A DNA stretch of 9,919 bases, taken from assembly GCA_030146285.1 (NCBI GenBank), contig JASLBZ010000146.1:1-9919 (forward strand), read 5' to 3'. This DNA is from Neisseriaceae bacterium. Lineage in GTDB: Bacteria > Pseudomonadota > Gammaproteobacteria > Burkholderiales > Neisseriaceae. Positions 6,605-9,919 of this stretch are shown one piece after another; the stretch's first letter is position 1, and the number at the start of each line of letters is the position of its first letter. A model generated the notes under the pieces. That model was not told the DNA's origin. It was given only the letters and a program-made list of their open reading frames with translations, and did not search any database. A program made the translations under genes and the position numbers.

Positions 6605-6679
6605 AATGATTGCCCAATCAGGCATCTGCGCCGTCAATAGGTGACGTCATTCATAATCAAGATTGGGCTAGCAATCATT
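6605..6679. repeat. Long imperfect inverted repeat between two convergent genes
   Basis: The left arm at 6605-6619 (AATGATTGCCCAATC) is complementary to the right arm at 6661-6679, apart from a 4-base insertion in the right arm. Inside the 41-base loop a second stem can form from CGTCA (6632-6636) and TGACG (6642-6646), and the palindrome TGACGTCA lies at 6642-6649. It fills the gap between the oxygenase stop and the rarA stop, where a bidirectional terminator would be expected, but neither side has a clean T run. It could also be a dispersed repeat unit or a regulatory RNA structure. Confidence 0.5.
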
Positions 6680-6687
6680 CTGATGGC

Positions 6688-8001
6688 TTATGTTTTTGGG
6701 TTGGCATCTTCATCTAAAGATTGAAGGTAACGCAATTTTTCAGCAATTTTGATTTCCAAGCCACGCTCCACAGGCTGATACCAACGGGGCGCTTGAATGC
6801 CCTCCGGTAAATAAGACTCGCCAGCAGCATAAGCGTTGGGCTCATCATGGGCATAACGGTATTCCTTGCCATGGCCTAGCTCCTTCATGAGTTTGGTGGG
6901 GGCGTTGCGCAAATGGACAGGTACAGGGCGAGAGATGTCTTGGTTAACAAAGGCTTTGGCTTGATTGTAAGCCATGTAGCCAGCATTGCTTTTGGCTGCG
7001 CTAGCCAGGTATAGCACAGCTTGTGCCAATGCCAATTCACCTTCGGGAGAGCCTAATCGCTCAAATGTTGTCGCAGCATCGTTGGCAATTTGTAGCGCTC
7101 TTGGGTCTGCTAAGCCAATGTCTTCCCAAGCCATGCGCACAATTCTTCTGGCCAAATATCTGGCATCGGCACCGCCATCTATCATGCGGCAAAACCAATA
7201 AAGCGCAGCATCAGGATGTGAGCCACGAACGGATTTGTGTAAAGCTGAAATCTGGTCATAAAAGGCATCACCGCTTTTATCAAAACGGCGAATTTGTGTG
7301 CCCAAAATGTTTTTCAAAAACGCAGCATCAATTTGTAAATTGTTCTCAGATTGGGCAGCGCTCAATACTTGTTCTAAGGTGTTAAGTAGGCGTCTGGCAT
7401 CGCCATCGGCAACATCAATCAGGATTTCTCGCGCTTTGTCATCGATTGACAATGCTTGGTATTCAGGCAGGCTACAAGCCTTGTTGATTAATTGGTTTAA
7501 ATCAACATTTTTTAAAGACTCTAAAGTATAAACCGTTGCGCGACTGAGTAAGGCTGGATTGACTTCAAACGATGGATTTTCTGTGGTCGCACCAATAAAA
7601 GTGAGCAGTCCATTTTCAACATAAGGCAAAAAAGCATCTTGTTGGGATTTGTTAAAGCGATGGACTTCATCAACAAACAAAATGGTTGATTTGCCTTGGT
7701 GTAACGCCAATTGTGCTTGTTCTACGGCGCTGCGAATGTCTTTGATGCCACTAAATACGGCAGACAAGGGAATGAATTGGGCGTTGAAGCTTTGTGCCAG
7801 AATGCGTGCCAATGTCGTTTTACCCACACCTGGAGGGCCCCACAATAGCATTGAGTGTGGTTTTTGATTGCTAATTGCTCGTTGTAATGGTTTGCCAAGG
7901 CCAACTAAGTGCTGCTGTCCAATTATTTCAGACAAAGTTTGGGGACGTAAGCGCTCTGGCAAAGGTGCTGTGGGTTCTTGGTTAAACAAATCAATACTCA
8001 T
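6688..8001 (-). CDS. rarA: Replication-associated recombination protein RarA (MgsA) AAA+ ATPase
   Basis: AAA+ ATPase related to clamp-loader subunits and to eukaryotic Mgs1/WRNIP1. It acts at stalled replication forks and interacts with single-strand binding protein. The 437-residue length is typical. Visible motifs are Walker A GPPGVGKT at 55-62, Walker B ILFVDEVHRFNKSQQDAF at 107-124, sensor 1 GATTENPSFEVN at 137-148 and the SR arginine finger at 153-154. The C-terminal tetramerisation half follows, with family blocks such as SVRGSHPDAALYW and ARRIVRMAWEDIGLADP. The start at 8001 matches the usual N-terminus (DLFNQEPTAPLPERLRP); its ribosome binding site is weak. It is divergent from thrC across a 178-base gap and convergent with the oxygenase gene. 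Identification is firm; the alternative names rarA, mgsA and ycaJ refer to the same family. Confidence 0.95.
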   Translation of the reverse strand: MSIDLFNQEPTAPLPERLRPQTLSEIIGQQHLVGLGKPLQRAISNQKPHSMLLWGPPGVGKTTLARILAQSFNAQFIPLSAVFSGIKDIRSAVEQAQLALHQGKSTILFVDEVHRFNKSQQDAFLPYVENGLLTFIGATTENPSFEVNPALLSRATVYTLESLKNVDLNQLINKACSLPEYQALSIDDKAREILIDVADGDARRLLNTLEQVLSAAQSENNLQIDAAFLKNILGTQIRRFDKSGDAFYDQISALHKSVRGSHPDAALYWFCRMIDGGADARYLARRIVRMAWEDIGLADPRALQIANDAATTFERLGSPEGELALAQAVLYLASAAKSNAGYMAYNQAKAFVNQDISRPVPVHLRNAPTKLMKELGHGKEYRYAHDEPNAYAAGESYLPEGIQAPRWYQPVERGLEIKIAEKLRYLQSLDEDANPKT

Positions 8002-8038
8002 GGATGCCGTTCATTGTAGAGAAATTGGGGAATGCCAA

Positions 8039-8047
8039 ATTGTATCA
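8039..8047 (-). promoter_or_regulatory. Candidate extended -10 promoter for rarA
   Basis: Read on the minus strand this is TGATACAAT, that is a TG dinucleotide, one base, then TACAAT, which matches the extended -10 form. It would start transcription about 30 bases before the rarA ATG. I see no good -35 box at the normal distance, which extended -10 promoters tolerate. I could not find a convincing promoter for thrC in the other direction in the same 178-base gap. Confidence 0.4.
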
Positions 8048-8179
8048 AAATTTTGCATGCGCTTACTTTTTAATGTGCTTTGTCACAAAAAGACAGAATT
8101 GGGCTGCACGAATGCGATTAGATAGGCTAGACTAGGGGTCAGTTAAAATCAATCAAAACATGTTTAAGAAATAGACGCT

Positions 8180-9595
8180 ATGAAATACATTAGTACACGT
8201 GGTGAAACCGCGCATAAAAAATTTACTGAAGTTTTGTTAATGGGTTTGGCTCCGGATGGCGGCCTAATGATGCCAGAAGAATACCCTCAAATTGATGAGC
8301 AAACTTTGGCACAATGGCGAGAGCTTAGTTATGCTGATTTGGCTTTTGAAATCATGTCCTTGTTTGTCGATGACATTCCAGCTCAAGATTTGCGCAGCAT
8401 TGTAAACAAAACCTACACACAAGATGTGTTTGGCAGTGCTGATATTACGCCGGTTCGCACATTAAGTGATGGCTTGAAAGTGCAAGCACTGTCTAATGGG
8501 CCTACTTTGGCATTCAAAGACATGGCGATGCAATTTTTAGGCAATGTTTTTGAGTACGTCTTAAAGCGCGATAACAAACAATTGAATATTTTGGGTGCCA
8601 CCAGTGGTGATACTGGCTCAGCTGCGGAATATGCCATGCGTGGCAAAGACAACATCAATGTATTTATGTTGTCACCTTTGGGTAAAATGAGTGCATTTCA
8701 GCGTGCGCAAATGTACAGTTTAACCGATAAGAATATTTTTAATATTGCGGTTGAAGGCGTATTTGATGATTGCCAAGACATTGTCAAAGCCGCGCAAGCT
8801 GATGCCCATTTTAAACATGAACAAAATATCGGCACGGTTAATTCCATTAACTGGGCGCGTGTGGTTGCACAAGTGGTGTATTACTTCCAAGGTTATTTCT
8901 TGGCAACGCACACCAATGAAGAAAAAGTAAGCTTCTGTGTACCAAGTGGTAACTTTGGCAATGTGTGTGCTGGCCATGTGGCTCGTAAAATGGGCTTGCC
9001 AATTCACCGTTTGATTGTGGCGACCAATGAAAATGATGTGTTGGATGAATTTTTCCATACTGGTGCTTACCGTCCAAGAACACCAGAAAATACCGTGATT
9101 ACATCAAGCCCTTCGATGGACATTTCTAAGGCATCCAATTTTGAGCGTTTCATTTTCGATTTGGTAGACAGAGATGCTGATCAAGTCAAAGCCTTGTGGG
9201 CTGAAGTTGGTGCAGGAATTGGTTTTGATTTACACTTTATGTTAGAAACTATCCAACACCGTTACGGTTTTGTATCTGGAAAAAGCACCCATGCAGATCG
9301 TTTGAATACCATTCGTGATGTGTACTTAGCAGGGGATGGTTTTGTTGATCCGCATACCGCTGACGGCATTAAAGTGGCTCGCGAAGTGCGTGAAGTGGGT
9401 GAAAAAATTGTGTGTTTGGAAACGGCTCTGGCCACCAAGTTTGATGTAATTGTACATGAGGCTTTGGGTGCCGATGTTCAAATCCCACGCCCAGAGAATT
9501 TAAATGATTTAGAATCTCGCACACAATATGTCACTGAATTGGCCAACAATGTGGATGTGATTAAGGTGTTTATTAAAGAAAAATTAGCTCAGTAA
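8180..9595 (+). CDS. thrC: Threonine synthase
   Basis: PLP-dependent enzyme converting O-phospho-L-homoserine to L-threonine, the last step of threonine synthesis in the cytoplasm. The 471-residue product belongs to the longer proteobacterial/yeast-type class. It begins with the family's MKYISTRGE N-terminus; the PLP-binding lysine is K113 in GPTLAFKDMAMQF, the TSGDTGSA loop lies at 141-148 and the glycine-rich SGNFGN phosphate-binding loop at 256-261. The start is fixed by this conserved N-terminus, since the ribosome binding site (AAGAAA region) is weak. It is monocistronic here: rarA is divergent upstream and a strong terminator follows 19 bases after the stop. The homoserine dehydrogenase gene that often accompanies thrC is not present in the window. 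No leader peptide or attenuator is evident upstream. Confidence 0.95.
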   Translation: MKYISTRGETAHKKFTEVLLMGLAPDGGLMMPEEYPQIDEQTLAQWRELSYADLAFEIMSLFVDDIPAQDLRSIVNKTYTQDVFGSADITPVRTLSDGLKVQALSNGPTLAFKDMAMQFLGNVFEYVLKRDNKQLNILGATSGDTGSAAEYAMRGKDNINVFMLSPLGKMSAFQRAQMYSLTDKNIFNIAVEGVFDDCQDIVKAAQADAHFKHEQNIGTVNSINWARVVAQVVYYFQGYFLATHTNEEKVSFCVPSGNFGNVCAGHVARKMGLPIHRLIVATNENDVLDEFFHTGAYRPRTPENTVITSSPSMDISKASNFERFIFDLVDRDADQVKALWAEVGAGIGFDLHFMLETIQHRYGFVSGKSTHADRLNTIRDVYLAGDGFVDPHTADGIKVAREVREVGEKIVCLETALATKFDVIVHEALGADVQIPRPENLNDLESRTQYVTELANNVDVIKVFIKEKLAQ

Positions 9596-9614
9596 CAGCG
9601 TTTTAAATGTTGAT

Positions 9615-9639
9615 AGGCTGCCTTTTTGGCAGCCTTTTT
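9615..9639 (+). terminator. Intrinsic terminator of thrC
   Basis: A perfect 8-bp GC-rich stem, AGGCTGCC at 9615-9622 and GGCAGCCT at 9628-9635, has a TTTTT loop and is followed directly by a T run to 9639. It lies 19 bases after the thrC stop. Confidence 0.93.
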
Positions 9640-9893
9640 CTATGGCTTTTTACTATTGATTTGGATGGTATTTTATAAAAAAATCATAATTTAAATTGAG
9701 TTGAACAGCGAGTTGTGATGAATAAAGGTGCTAAGATTGGTAATACTATTGATAGGTGATTAGTAAATTTTTTTTATTTGTTTCGAATGTTTTGGTGGTG
9801 TGAGCTGGGGGGGCTTAATGTTCTGTTTTTTTAGGCAACAACCGTTGGACTAATGAAACAAAACGACTCTAATCAAGAACATTGAGGATAATT
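9640..9893 (+). other. AT-rich noncoding region with homopolymer runs upstream of a partial gene
   Basis: No gene of useful length is visible on either strand. Bases 9661-9720 are about 27% G+C by hand count. Three homopolymers occur: eight T at 9768-9775, seven G at 9807-9813 and seven T at 9826-9832. I could not find a promoter pair with normal spacing. A 13-codon reading frame from ATG 9718 has no convincing ribosome binding site and I do not call it. The region probably holds the promoter and leader of the gene starting at 9894. Confidence 0.4.
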
Positions 9894-9919
9894 ATGTTCG
9901 TTAGTCAAGAATACTACAG
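9894..9919 (+). CDS. Start of an unidentified gene, cut by the window edge
   Basis: ATG 9894 is preceded by GAGGA (9884-9888) with a 5-base spacer, an excellent ribosome binding site, and opens the frame MFVSQEYY before the window ends. Eight residues are too few to assign a function. The 11 bases ending in its ribosome binding site (AACATTGAGGA, 9878-9888) are identical to those before the oxygenase gene (5920-5930). That may be chance similarity of two purine-rich binding sites. Confidence 0.55.

Noticed and set aside
8098..8149. Promoter boxes for thrC (for example TTGGGC, TAGACT and TAAAAT)
   Set aside because: No pair of boxes had both acceptable matches and spacing of 16-18 bases, so I did not call one.
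9615..9635. The AGGCTGCC inverted repeat as a paired DNA uptake sequence
   Set aside because: It lacks the terminal GAA of the known dialect, and the stem with its T run is fully explained as the thrC terminator.
9718..9759. A 13-codon reading frame as a small peptide gene
   Set aside because: It has no convincing ribosome binding site, no recognisable peptide pattern, and a frame this short is expected by chance.
9848..9906. GACTAA and TTAGTC as an operator around the last gene's start
   Set aside because: The arms are only 6 bases and 47 bases apart, with the second inside the coding sequence; this is expected by chance.
1..9919. CRISPR arrays, tRNA or rRNA genes, insertion sequences and toxin-antitoxin or defence genes
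   Set aside because: I looked for regularly spaced repeats, tRNA-like and transposase-like sequence and saw none; almost all of the window is accounted for by conserved housekeeping genes.

Overview
The window looks like a stretch of ordinary chromosome from a low-to-moderate GC betaproteobacterium, possibly of the Neisseriales. The main evidence is the contiguous block ptsN, hprK, rapZ: a bifunctional HPr kinase/phosphorylase encoded beside EIIA-Ntr and RapZ is a typical betaproteobacterial arrangement. The neighbouring rbgA/ylqF-type GTPase, scpB, rluB, rarA and the long form of threonine synthase fit this. By eye I found no copy of the classical Neisseria DNA uptake word, so I do not name a genus.

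Layout. Bases 1-735 hold the 3' part of ubiA (ubiquinone biosynthesis), cut by the window edge and closed by a probable terminator that overlaps its stop codon. After a 162-base gap, six genes run head to tail on the plus strand from 898 to 5715: ptsN, hprK, rapZ, ylqF (rbgA), scpB, rluB. Neighbours overlap by 20 bases or are separated by at most 18, and a perfect 12-bp hairpin with a T tail ends the block, so it reads as one operon. Its first three genes form a phosphorylation-dependent regulatory module (nitrogen PTS and HPr serine phosphorylation). The last three serve ribosome assembly, chromosome condensation and 23S rRNA pseudouridylation.

Next comes an AT-rich 222-base gap and a single gene for a phytanoyl-CoA dioxygenase-like Fe(II)/2-oxoglutarate oxygenase (5938-6603) with intact predicted metal ligands but unknown substrate. 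It is convergent with rarA (6688-8001, minus strand), a replication-fork AAA+ ATPase, and a long imperfect inverted repeat lies between them. rarA is divergent from thrC (8180-9595), threonine synthase, which ends in a strong terminator. The last 298 noncoding bases are AT-rich with three homopolymer runs and lead to the first codons of a gene that leaves the window at its right edge.

Most of the window is conserved housekeeping DNA and I see no clear undescribed system. The items most worth a second look are the orphan oxygenase with its AT-rich upstream region, the mixed content of the six-gene operon, the non-enterobacterial C-terminus of RapZ, the inverted repeat at 6605-6679, and the homopolymer-rich leader of the last gene.
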